Assembly: GCF_014645735.1 (NCBI RefSeq) | Contig: NZ_BMMH01000005.1 | Span: forward strand, 62,001 to 126,000 | Origin: Nocardia jinanensis | Lineage (GTDB): Bacteria; Actinomycetota; Actinomycetes; Mycobacteriales; Mycobacteriaceae | DNA: 64,000 nucleotides | Direction of reading: 5' to 3' | In this document: positions 26,145 to 33,053 of the stretch, in pieces | How positions within the stretch are numbered: the first letter of the stretch is position 1 | Layout: each line of letters begins with the position of its first letter | Notes under the pieces: model-generated | What the model was told of the DNA's origin: nothing | Seen by the model: only the letters and a program-made list of their open reading frames with translations | Database searches by the model: none | Translations under genes and position numbers: made by a program

Positions 26145-26924
26145 ATGACCGCCTTGGAGTATCAGCATTTGCTGGTCGCGCGGGACGTCGACACGGTGCG
26201 CATCACCATGAACCGGCCGGAGCGGCGCAATGCACTGTCGGGCGAGTATCTGGCCGCACTGCTTGCCGCATTCCGTGCCGCCGGCGAGACCGACGCCACC
26301 GGGATAGTTCTCGGGGCGCACGGCCCGGTGTTCTCCGCAGGACATGATTTCGCCGACGTCGCCGCGCGCGACCTGTTCGGCGTGCGGGAACTGCTCACCC
26401 TGTGCACCGAGCTCATGTCGACCATCGAGTCGGTGCCGCAGGTGGTGATCGCCCGGGTGCACGGTCTGGCCACGGCCGCCGGCTGCCAGCTGGTGGCCTC
26501 ATGCGATCTGGCCGTCGCCGCCGAATCGGCCGGTTTCGCGCTTCCCGGGGGCAAGGGTGGCTGGTTCTGTCACACCCCCGCGGTTCCGGTGGCCCGCGCC
26601 GTCGGCCGTAAACGCCTGATGGAACTGGCCCTCACCGGCGACCCGATCGATGCCCGCACCGCCGAACAGTGGGGCCTGATCAACCGAGCGGTGCCAGACG
26701 CTGACCTGGACACAGCCGTAGGCGAGTTACTCGCCCGCGCTACCCGGGGCAGCCGGGCGAGCAAGGCACTCGGCAAACGCACTCTCTACGGCCAACTCGA
26801 CCGCCCTGAAGCAGAGGCCTATGCTCTCGCCCTGGAAGTCATGGCCGCCGCCGCCCAACTTCCCGGCGCCCGCGAAGGGATGGCGGCCTTCCTGGCGAAG
26901 CGCCCACCCGTCTGGCGTGATTAG
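26145..26924 (+). CDS. Enoyl-CoA hydratase/isomerase family protein, ECHDC3-like
   Basis: A 259-residue crotonase preceded by GGTGGAG; the open frame begins 14 codons earlier without support. The oxyanion segments are VFSAGHDF (62-69) and HGLATAAGCQL. The C-terminal half (GGWFCHTPAVPVARAVGRKR, then ALTGDPIDARTAEQWGLIN, and FLAKRPPVW at the end) closely resembles the ECHDC3 branch found in animals and bacteria. The usual catalytic glutamate positions are occupied by Gly/Trp/Phe, so it may not be a classical hydratase. It is monocistronic, with relics and gaps on both sides. Confidence 0.86.
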   Translation: MTALEYQHLLVARDVDTVRITMNRPERRNALSGEYLAALLAAFRAAGETDATGIVLGAHGPVFSAGHDFADVAARDLFGVRELLTLCTELMSTIESVPQVVIARVHGLATAAGCQLVASCDLAVAAESAGFALPGGKGGWFCHTPAVPVARAVGRKRLMELALTGDPIDARTAEQWGLINRAVPDADLDTAVGELLARATRGSRASKALGKRTLYGQLDRPEAEAYALALEVMAAAAQLPGAREGMAAFLAKRPPVWRD

Positions 26925-27387
26925 CGCTGCCAGGAGGCTCTCGGCCACGTGGATCACCTTGACTGTCAACGCGTTCCGTGGCGAAGAAGAACGTCCAGGG
27001 GTGGGTACACGCCGATGTGATCGGTTCCGGCGTAGAGGCGCGCGGCTACGGCGGGGCCGTCTCCGCACGCGGCCGGCGCGTCGATGAGTTGGTCGCTGCC
27101 GGAACCGGCCAGGTCTCGGTCCGGTGAAACCGGGCCGACGCAGGTTGTTCCCACCGGGCCACTCCGCGAGCAGAAGGTCACCCGGCTCTCGCAGGTCCGA
27201 CTGCGCGCCGGGGAGGGTGATCCGCCCGTTGAGCAGCCTCCGACGAGCGCACTCCGGGCGGGTGTTCCCGGTGGTGGGCGGGCCGTGTCGTGGGTGGGAA
27301 TCTGGGTCGACAGGTCTCCGTGCGACTCCGGGTGAGTGTTGTGGTCACATTTCCCGAGGGGTTCCCCTCACCTTGTGTGAACAGGTC
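26925..27387. other. Intergenic, no intact gene
   Basis: About 460 bp. Short frames on both strands lack motifs. A GAGGGG-TT-CCCCTC mini-hairpin (27357-27370) lies just before the WXG-like ORF and could either be a weak terminator or mask its translation start. Confidence 0.35.
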
Positions 27388-27787
27388 ATGGGACCGTATC
27401 CGCGGGGCAATCCGCAACAGATGTGGGCCGGTAGCGATGCCTGGACCGCGGCCGAACAGCAATGCCTGGCCGAGGCGGACCGGCTCGACGCGGTAGCAGC
27501 CTCGACACCGGGCCGATTCGACGGCGACGCCGGTGAAGCACTCCGACAGTCCGTCGCCGAGCTGTGCGCGGAGAAACACCGGGAGGCCCAGTACTGCCGA
27601 ACCCTGGCCGCGCAATGTTCGGAAGCCGCCCTGGCAACCGACCTCGGTCAGTTGACCTGGAAATGGATGGCCGTCGCACTGGTCGCCGAACTGGTAGCGG
27701 ATTGCTTCCTCGCCGCGGGCGCACCGGTCGCCGCCGCTGCACACCGCACCGCCGCACGGGTCGGATGGCGACTCGCGTTGACCCGCC
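27388..27787 (+). pseudogene. WXG100-like N-terminal segment of a broken T7SS-type protein
   Basis: About 130 residues from the ATG at 27388 form an amphipathic all-helical start: GNPQQMWAGSDAWTAAEQQC contains a WxG motif, followed by a long helix (EADRLDAVAAS, ALRQSVAELCAEKHREAQY) and a hydrophobic stretch WKWMAVALVAELVADCFLAA. This resembles the N-terminal modules of long WXG100-like proteins that actinobacteria send through type VII secretion. At about 27785 the frame stops matching and the repeats at 27788 are in the +1 frame, after a TGA at 27779-27781. So one gene appears broken by a frameshift or deletion; a reading through in this frame up to 28632 is Arg/Pro-rich shadow. The start is weakly supported. 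Confidence 0.55.
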
Positions 27788-28552
27788 TGGGCCGATATCC
27801 GCAGCCGTCACAACGTGACTCCGAAAGAATTCGCCGAACTCATCGGGATCATCCCGGCAGCCCTCGAGAGATTGGAAGAAGGAAGCCTCGGCCCTTCCGT
27901 CGACCGGCTCCGGATCCTACTGGGCAAGAACCTGGTACCGGAAAACGATCTACAGTCCGCCTACCATCATTTCTTCGACGACCCGGCAAGGTACCCGAAC
28001 GGACTCCCACCTCTCACTCCCCTCATCAACAATCCCGTCGTCGGCAATTGGCTGGCCGAAGTCCGCGGACTACACGCTATGACCCAGCAGGAATTCGCCG
28101 GCACTCTCGGTATTCAATGGAAAACGCTTCGCTACTGGGAATCAGGCGAAGAGAAGCCTTCTCGCGAGCAGCTCGGATACCTACTCGACAGGAATGTCGC
28201 ACCGAAAAACACCATGGAAGCGGCTTTCCAGAAATTCTACAAGAATCCCCACAACTTCCCGGGCGGACTTCCACCCCTTGTCCCCGAAGTCCACAACCCT
28301 ATCGCCTACCCATCCTTCGGTACCTGGCTGACCGATATCCGCGAGCAACACAATATGGCCCGGAAAGAATTCGCCGAACTCATCGGATCCGACGAGAAAT
28401 CCGTCCGCAGCTGGGAAATGAACACACGAAATCCTACGGTGCAGATTCTGCCGGCGGTCCGGCATGCCGCGGGCATATCCGTCGATATGTTCCGCACCGC
28501 CCTCGAACATTTCTCCCGGGCCCGGGCTGCTCGTTCTGTCGCTCGGAACTAG
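27788..28552 (+). CDS. Three-repeat XRE-type HTH protein (3' part of the broken WXG gene, or own ORF from GTG 27815)
   Basis: About 255 residues with three related units of roughly 80-90 residues beginning WADIRSRHN, WLAEVRGLH and WLTDIREQH. Each has a helix-turn-helix-like core (for example MTQQEFAGTLGIQWKTLRYW and MARKEFAELIGSDEKSVRSW), as in XRE/Cro regulators. Between units lies a linker with FFDDPARYPNGLPPLTP or FYKNPHNFPGGLPPLVP. Unit 1 retains the NVTPKEFAELIG core but a less typical recognition helix. A GTG at 27815 could start translation, but unit 1 begins nine codons earlier, so this is more likely the C-terminal remainder of the gene starting at 27388. The tandem use of XRE-like domains behind a WXG-type segment is unusual; function unknown. 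Confidence 0.6.
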   Translation, partial: WADIRSRHNVTPKEFAELIGIIPAALERLEEGSLGPSVDRLRILLGKNLVPENDLQSAYHHFFDDPARYPNGLPPLTPLINNPVVGNWLAEVRGLHAMTQQEFAGTLGIQWKTLRYWESGEEKPSREQLGYLLDRNVAPKNTMEAAFQKFYKNPHNFPGGLPPLVPEVHNPIAYPSFGTWLTDIREQHNMARKEFAELIGSDEKSVRSWEMNTRNPTVQILPAVRHAAGISVDMFRTALEHFSRARAARSVARN

Positions 28553-28724
28553 TACTTCGTCGAGCTTCCATTATCGGTCGCCCACCGACCCGGACAAGCT
28601 CCGCCTCCTGGGTAGCCGGCCCGGCGCGGTAGTCGCATTGACCCGAGCTATCCGGTTTCTACCAGGGGCGCTGCAAACAGGGCAACAGCTCACGTCTATC
28701 GCCCTGGGAGCGTCAGACCGAGGC

Positions 28725-29633
28725 TTATCGGCGTACGCGAACCGACATCGAATCCCACTGCGCGAGAGCCGTACGCATCGTCGCGACGAGAGCAAGCGGT
28801 TGATCCATCATCGGATGATGGCCCGCGTCGGCCAATTCGACAACTGTCGCCCGACGCTTGAAAGACCCTGCTATTGCCGATGCGGTATCACGCTCGACCA
28901 ATCCGAGCTCGCACCGGATGTACAGCGTGGGGGTGTCCACTGTCCGGAGTAGGCCGGGCATATCGATGCTCTCCTGTTCGAGCCGCTTTCGGAACATCTC
29001 GGGATCGAACTTCCAGACCCATCCGTCGTCGGTGCGGCGTACTGATTCCTCCGCCACATGCCGGGCCACGTAGGGCAGCACCGTAGCCTGTGCCGGCTCG
29101 GTACGAAACCGACCACAGATTTCTTCCTTGGTCGGGTAGGCCTTCGGCTTACGTCCGAGCTGCCGGATAATCGTCTCTTCCGGCGGCTCACGGAACATCG
29201 GCGAGTCGATGATCACCAGGCCCCCGACAGAATCCCGATGTCGAGCGCCCACCGCGGCGGTCACCCCTCCGCCCATACTGTGGCCGACGATGTACGGTCG
29301 AGCCGATATACCCCCGGCCTCGGCGGCCGCGATCACCTCGTCGGCCCAGCCGTCGAGCGGATACCGGGATCGTACGGCGCTGTCTCCGTGGCCGGACAGA
29401 TCGAGCGCAACCACGCGATATGTGGTCGCAAGCAACGGTGCAATATGGTCCCACCAGCCCGAATGCGCCGATCCGCCGTGCACCAGGACCACACCGGGCG
29501 TGCCGGCCCGGCCCCAGCAACGCAGATGAACAAGGCCGCCCGCGACCTCGACCTCACGATGTTCGGGTAACTCCGCGATGGCTTCCGTGAACCATCGCGG
29601 TACCGCCATTGCAGACGTCACCGTCACCGTCAC
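28725..29633 (-). CDS. Alpha/beta hydrolase
   Basis: A 302-residue cytoplasmic alpha/beta hydrolase. The GTG at 29633 is preferred because AAGGAG lies six bases upstream; the next ATG (29609) lacks a site. The beginning of the coding region is a GTGACG repeat. Motifs: VVLVHGGSAHSGWWD (oxyanion loop), LDLSGHGDS, nucleophile elbow VGHSMGGGV, acid near LYIRCELG, histidine in LADAGHHPMMDQP. The size and motifs fit epoxide-hydrolase/haloperoxidase-like or carboxylesterase enzymes; the cap domain is small. No operon partner is visible: the XRE-repeat gene converges on it and the DUF222 relic diverges. Confidence 0.85.
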   Translation of the reverse strand: MTVTVTSAMAVPRWFTEAIAELPEHREVEVAGGLVHLRCWGRAGTPGVVLVHGGSAHSGWWDHIAPLLATTYRVVALDLSGHGDSAVRSRYPLDGWADEVIAAAEAGGISARPYIVGHSMGGGVTAAVGARHRDSVGGLVIIDSPMFREPPEETIIRQLGRKPKAYPTKEEICGRFRTEPAQATVLPYVARHVAEESVRRTDDGWVWKFDPEMFRKRLEQESIDMPGLLRTVDTPTLYIRCELGLVERDTASAIAGSFKRRATVVELADAGHHPMMDQPLALVATMRTALAQWDSMSVRVRR

Positions 29634-29959
29634 TGTCAACTCCTTCGCGCAGTCCTACTCCATGGACCATATCCACCAGCGCTACCCCCCGTTCGTGCGG
29701 ATTGTGCAGGACGTACGGGCGGAGCCCGGGAAATGCCGGTCACACAGGCGCGGATCGTCATACCGTGCCAACGCAGCGTGTCTTGCAGTAGTTGATCAAG
29801 CTCGGCACTATTGCCACCGTCGAGCTGTCCGATAATGCCGAATTTCGTGCGAATTCGCCGTGCTGGCAGGCCGCCGGAAAGCGACGGTCATACCGGCTCG
29901 AACTTGTCAACCAGCCCGGTTATCGAACATATGTTCTATTCTGGGGTAGGCTGGTTCGG
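29634..29959. other. Divergent intergenic region with SOS box
   Basis: About 325 bp between the alpha/beta hydrolase and the DUF222 relic. It contains the SOS box at 29923 and no gene; the frame from 29792 upstream of the DUF222 start shows no family similarity. Confidence 0.4.
29923..29938 (+). promoter_or_regulatory. LexA SOS box
   Basis: TCGAACATATGTTCTA differs at one base from the actinobacterial SOS consensus TCGAACnnnnGTTCGA. It ends 21 bp before the GTG of the DUF222 relic. In Mycobacterium tuberculosis several 13E12-family genes carry such boxes and are DNA-damage inducible, so the position is what is known for the family. Confidence 0.72.
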
Positions 29960-30277
29960 GTGACCATACCTTCGACCGCGCCGGCGCCGGATGCTCCAGC
30001 GTCGGGATGGCCAGCACTGGCCGATGTCGACTTGCTGCGCACTCTCGTCGAAACCGAACGCCGCCGGAGGCGACTGGACGCCGCCATGCGCGCGGCAGTC
30101 GCCGAAGCCGAGCGGCGTGGCCTCGCCGCAGACACTGGCTATCGCGACACCGTGGAGCTATTGGCTGATCTGCTGCGGATCAGTGCCCCTGAAGCGCGCC
30201 GGCGAATCGAATACGCGGCTCCGCAGGCCCGCTCGCGTTCCAGAAAGGTGTGGAGGGTGCTGGCGGCAGCAAGTTGA
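29960..30277 (+). pseudogene. 13E12-repeat (DUF222) protein, truncated
   Basis: From the GTG at 29960, 105 residues match the start of DUF222/HNH-endonuclease proteins: ADVDLLRTLVETERRRRRLD, AAVAEAERRG, GYRDTVELLADLLRI and APEARRRI. Complete members have about 400-500 residues and end with an HNH nuclease domain (often with the CHHC-like H..H motif); here the frame stops at 30277 after an Arg/Ser-rich run and no HNH sequence follows. The gene is thus a 5' fragment that keeps its SOS-regulated promoter. An intact short protein is possible but unlikely to be a nuclease. Confidence 0.68.
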
Positions 30278-30593
30278 GGCCGAGCCCGAGTACCTCGGTC
30301 TCTGTTCAGAGTGCCGCGAGGAGCCGAGGTCATCTCGACCGGCCGAACCACCGAGCTGCCGCGTACGGCGCCGACCGAGGCGGCCGGCCGCGTGTTCATG
30401 CAGGTCCCACAGGGTCGGCGCGCGCCTGGGCTCGAGACTTGTCAGATGCACGTTCTCGATGGTCTGGAACGGAGTAGTCATGGGCAGGCAAGTTCGAACT
30501 CTGCACCGATGCCGCCCACAAGATCCGGTCGCGGCTCGAGGCGGGCAACGATGGGCCTCTGTCTTTGGTCTCCTGGCGCCCGGTGGGCACTTC
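30278..30593. other. Intergenic, nothing recognised
   Basis: About 315 bp between the DUF222 relic and the convergent oxidoreductase. Short frames on both strands have no motif. It may hold the remains of the DUF222 3' end, but no HNH sequence is readable in any frame. Confidence 0.35.
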
Positions 30594-31517
30594 TCATGCC
30601 ACCTTGATGACAACCTTGCCCGAAGTGTGACCATTCTCGACGGTGGCGAGGGCGGCCGGGGCGTCGGAGAGCGGATGGACCGCGGTGACCACGGGTGCGA
30701 GGACTCCGTCGAGGGCCAGCCGGGCGGACCGCTCCAGGTTCTCGCGGTCGAGGCGACGCTCGACGAAACGCCCACCGAGATCGGGCACAGACAAATCACC
30801 CACGGCGATGACATTGCGGGGATCCCGGGCCAGCGGAGCGACGGTCCGCAGCGAGGTGCCTCCGACCAGATCGACGATCCCGTCGAAGCCGTCCGGGACC
30901 AGCTCGCGTGCCGTGGCGACGACGTCCCCGGCGGCATAGTCGATGAACCGCACCCCGATGGCCTCGGCATGCTCTCGCTTGGCGGTACTCCCGGTGCCGA
31001 TCACACGCAGCTCGCGTCCGATGGCCAGTCGGGCGACGGCGAGGCCGACCCCGCCCCCGACCCCGTTGACCAGGACCGTGGCACCGGCCGGGAGGCCGAG
31101 CTGGTCGAGCGCATCGACCGCGGTTGTCCCGGCCACTGGCAGTGTTGCCGCCACTGTCGCGGACAGACCCGCCGGGATGCGCGCGGTATTCGGTGCGGAC
31201 AGCACCGTCGTCTCGGCGTAGGTGCCGCCACCGGTGAGTGCGAAGCCGAAGACCGCGTCACCCACCTCGAGCCCATCGACGTCCTCACCCCGGGCGAGGA
31301 CGGTTCCTGCTGCCTCCATGCCCAGCACGCGGGGAAACGGACGCCCGCCGTCGAGCCCGGGGACCAGACCCGAGCGCAGCTGGTGGTCGAGCGGATTCAC
31401 GCCGGCGACGTATACCCGGATCAGTACCTCGCCGCGACCGGGGACGGGATCGGGACGATCGAAGAACTCCTGCACCTCGGGCCCGCCATACCTGCCGAAA
31501 CCCCACGCCTGCGCCAT
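30594..31517 (-). CDS. NADP-dependent quinone-oxidoreductase-type alcohol dehydrogenase (zinc-free MDR)
   Basis: A 307-residue medium-chain dehydrogenase/reductase. The ATG at 31517 has a perfect AGGAGG upstream; the longer frame adds an Arg-rich stretch that is not coding. Landmarks: GEVLIRVYVAGVNPLDHQLR (substrate domain), LGMEAAGTVLARGEDV, TLPVAGTTAVDAL, and the nucleotide-binding loop VNGVGGGVGLAVARLA (about 151-166). The catalytic-zinc cysteine and the four structural-zinc cysteines are missing, as in quinone oxidoreductases. It probably reduces quinones or enones with NADPH. Monocistronic, with gene fragments upstream. Confidence 0.9.
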   Translation of the reverse strand: MAQAWGFGRYGGPEVQEFFDRPDPVPGRGEVLIRVYVAGVNPLDHQLRSGLVPGLDGGRPFPRVLGMEAAGTVLARGEDVDGLEVGDAVFGFALTGGGTYAETTVLSAPNTARIPAGLSATVAATLPVAGTTAVDALDQLGLPAGATVLVNGVGGGVGLAVARLAIGRELRVIGTGSTAKREHAEAIGVRFIDYAAGDVVATARELVPDGFDGIVDLVGGTSLRTVAPLARDPRNVIAVGDLSVPDLGGRFVERRLDRENLERSARLALDGVLAPVVTAVHPLSDAPAALATVENGHTSGKVVIKVA

Positions 31518-31826
31518 TTTTCGCCGCCTCCTGTGTGACCGACCCCGGCGGTTCCGGGCTCTGTAGCCATCCTCGCCCCTCACACCGACGTAAGGGGCAA
31601 GCGGCTGAGGTGCGGATCACAGCATCAGGCCGACCGCGCCACCGGTTCCGGGTCCGTGGACAGCTCCGCCCGGTGTCGGCCGTTGGTCCTGATCAGCGCG
31701 TCCCCATCTGCTCAGGAGCCGATGGTCGGGATAGCCCTCAGGGTTTCGGAATTGTCGGGTCCCAGTTCCCGTACCCGCTCCTCGTACACCTCGTCCAGTC
31801 GACCGGTGACGCCTGCCGTCGTTCCG
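31518..31826. other. Intergenic, no intact gene
   Basis: About 310 bp between the oxidoreductase start and the GNAT fragment. On the minus strand one frame reads RLDEVYEERVRELGPDNSET, reminiscent of TPR or signalling-protein tails, but it is too short to name. Confidence 0.3.
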
Positions 31827-31889
31827 TCATTTGTACTCGACGAAGCCGAGCCGTTCGTAGAGGGCCAGAGCCGCGGAGTCGATATCGGT
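31827..31889 (-). pseudogene. GNAT acetyltransferase C-terminal fragment
   Basis: On the minus strand DIDSAALALYERLGFVEYK followed by a stop is the characteristic C-terminus of a GNAT N-acetyltransferase (NxxAxxLYxxxGF). Upstream in this frame there is no acetyl-CoA-binding motif; the rest of the gene is gone. Confidence 0.6.
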
Positions 31890-31895
31890 CCCGCA

Positions 31896-32051
31896 GCGCC
31901 GACGGCGGCGCTCTACGCCCACCTCGCCCGGGAGCGAATCCTGACGCGGGCGATCACCGGCATCTCCGAGAACGGGTTGCTCCGGATCACCATCGGCCCA
32001 CCGGCGCAGCGGACAGTGGTGCTCGATGCCCTGAGGTCCTATCCGATGTGA
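31896..32051 (+). pseudogene. Histidinol-phosphate-aminotransferase-like C-terminal fragment
   Basis: In the plus strand ALYAHLARERILTRAITG followed by LLRITIGPPAQRTVVLDALR matches the C-terminal tail of HisC-type class I/II aminotransferases, up to a stop at 32049-32051. There is no PLP-lysine region upstream; the GNAT fragment on the other strand directly abuts it. Two unrelated fragments back to back indicate a deletion or recombination joint near 31890. Confidence 0.55.
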
Positions 32052-32237
32052 ACGGGACCTGCCGGAGAGAGTCCGGCGAACTTCGCCGGCAGACTGGTGG
32101 TGATCCGGGCCCCTCCGCCCGGAATCCCTGCTGCTGTTCGGTCGCCGGCGTCGTGAGCGTCGGCGACCCAACAGGGAGCACTCACAGGATGGCTGCGACC
32201 CGCAGTGTTGTGCTTCAGCTGGATGAGGCAGGGCTGA

Positions 32238-33053
32238 TCAGACGCCGTGCATCTGCCTCCACTCGGAGTATCGGTCCAGCCAGCCGTCGCAGGGCAGGCC
32301 GCGGTCGTGCTCGGCGAAGCCGTGGCCGCCGCGCTCGTACGCGTGCATTTCCACCGGGTGGCCGGCTTCGTGCCAATTCCGGTAGAGCGCGGCGCAGCTC
32401 GCGACGACGCCGTCGTCTTCGTCGTCGGTGGCGAAGGCGAGGAACAACGGGGGAGCGTCCGGTGGGACGCGGTACCGGTGCCAGGTCGTCGGGTAGAAGG
32501 TTGCGGCGAAGTCGGGGCGGGAGGCGGTGTCGTAGTCGGTGGCAGCATCGACGGTCAGAATCGCGCCCGCCGAGAATCCCATGATTCCGATGCGATTCGG
32601 ATCGATGCCCCACTCGGCCGAGCGTTCGCGGACCGTCCGCACGGCCAGCCGCACGTCGGTGACGGCGACCCGGGAGTGCGCCTTGATCGCATCCATGTCC
32701 ACAGCGTCCCAGTCACGCAGGAACTGACTGTCGTCCGGTGGAGTGGGCAGCAGGCGGTATCGCAGTACGAACGCGGTGATCCCCTGTGCCGCGAGTTTCT
32801 GCGCGATATGGGTGGCCGAGTCGGTCAGGACGACGAAGCTGCCGCCGGGGCAGACGATCACCGCGGTGCCGGTCGCCCGCGCGGGGTCGGGTCGGTGCAC
32901 GGTGAGGGCGGGGTGGGTGACATTGCGGAGTACTCCGAAATCGCGGTGGCCCTGGATCTCGGGGATGACGGTGCGCTGCCCGTACGGCTCGGTAGCCGCG
33001 TCCGGCGGGAAGGCGCTCGATGCCAGGGGGATGAGCTCCTCGCCGAGCGTCAC
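32238..33053 (-). CDS. Alpha/beta hydrolase, acetyl-esterase/BD-FAE type
   Basis: A 271-residue esterase. GTG start at 33053 with GGAGAA upstream, overlapping the stop of the dikinase gene by 4 bp (translational coupling). Motifs: VIVCPGGSFVVLTDSATHIA (oxyanion loop with PGG), then a long loop, nucleophile elbow GIMGFSAGA, acid in FATDDEDDGV and histidine in ERGGHGFA. This is the layout of acetylxylan esterase/BD-FAE-like proteins acting on small ester groups. Being co-translated with a rifampin-phosphotransferase-like dikinase suggests that the two modify the same compound; this is inference. Confidence 0.86.
   Translation of the reverse strand: MTLGEELIPLASSAFPPDAATEPYGQRTVIPEIQGHRDFGVLRNVTHPALTVHRPDPARATGTAVIVCPGGSFVVLTDSATHIAQKLAAQGITAFVLRYRLLPTPPDDSQFLRDWDAVDMDAIKAHSRVAVTDVRLAVRTVRERSAEWGIDPNRIGIMGFSAGAILTVDAATDYDTASRPDFAATFYPTTWHRYRVPPDAPPLFLAFATDDEDDGVVASCAALYRNWHEAGHPVEMHAYERGGHGFAEHDRGLPCDGWLDRYSEWRQMHGV

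Noticed and set aside
29991..31538. 515-codon plus-strand frame opposite the quinone-oxidoreductase-type gene
   Set aside because: Composition is that of a shadow; the minus strand has an AGGAGG start and a full MDR protein. The short piece EPEYLGLCSECR recalls a Fur C-terminus but is too short to call.
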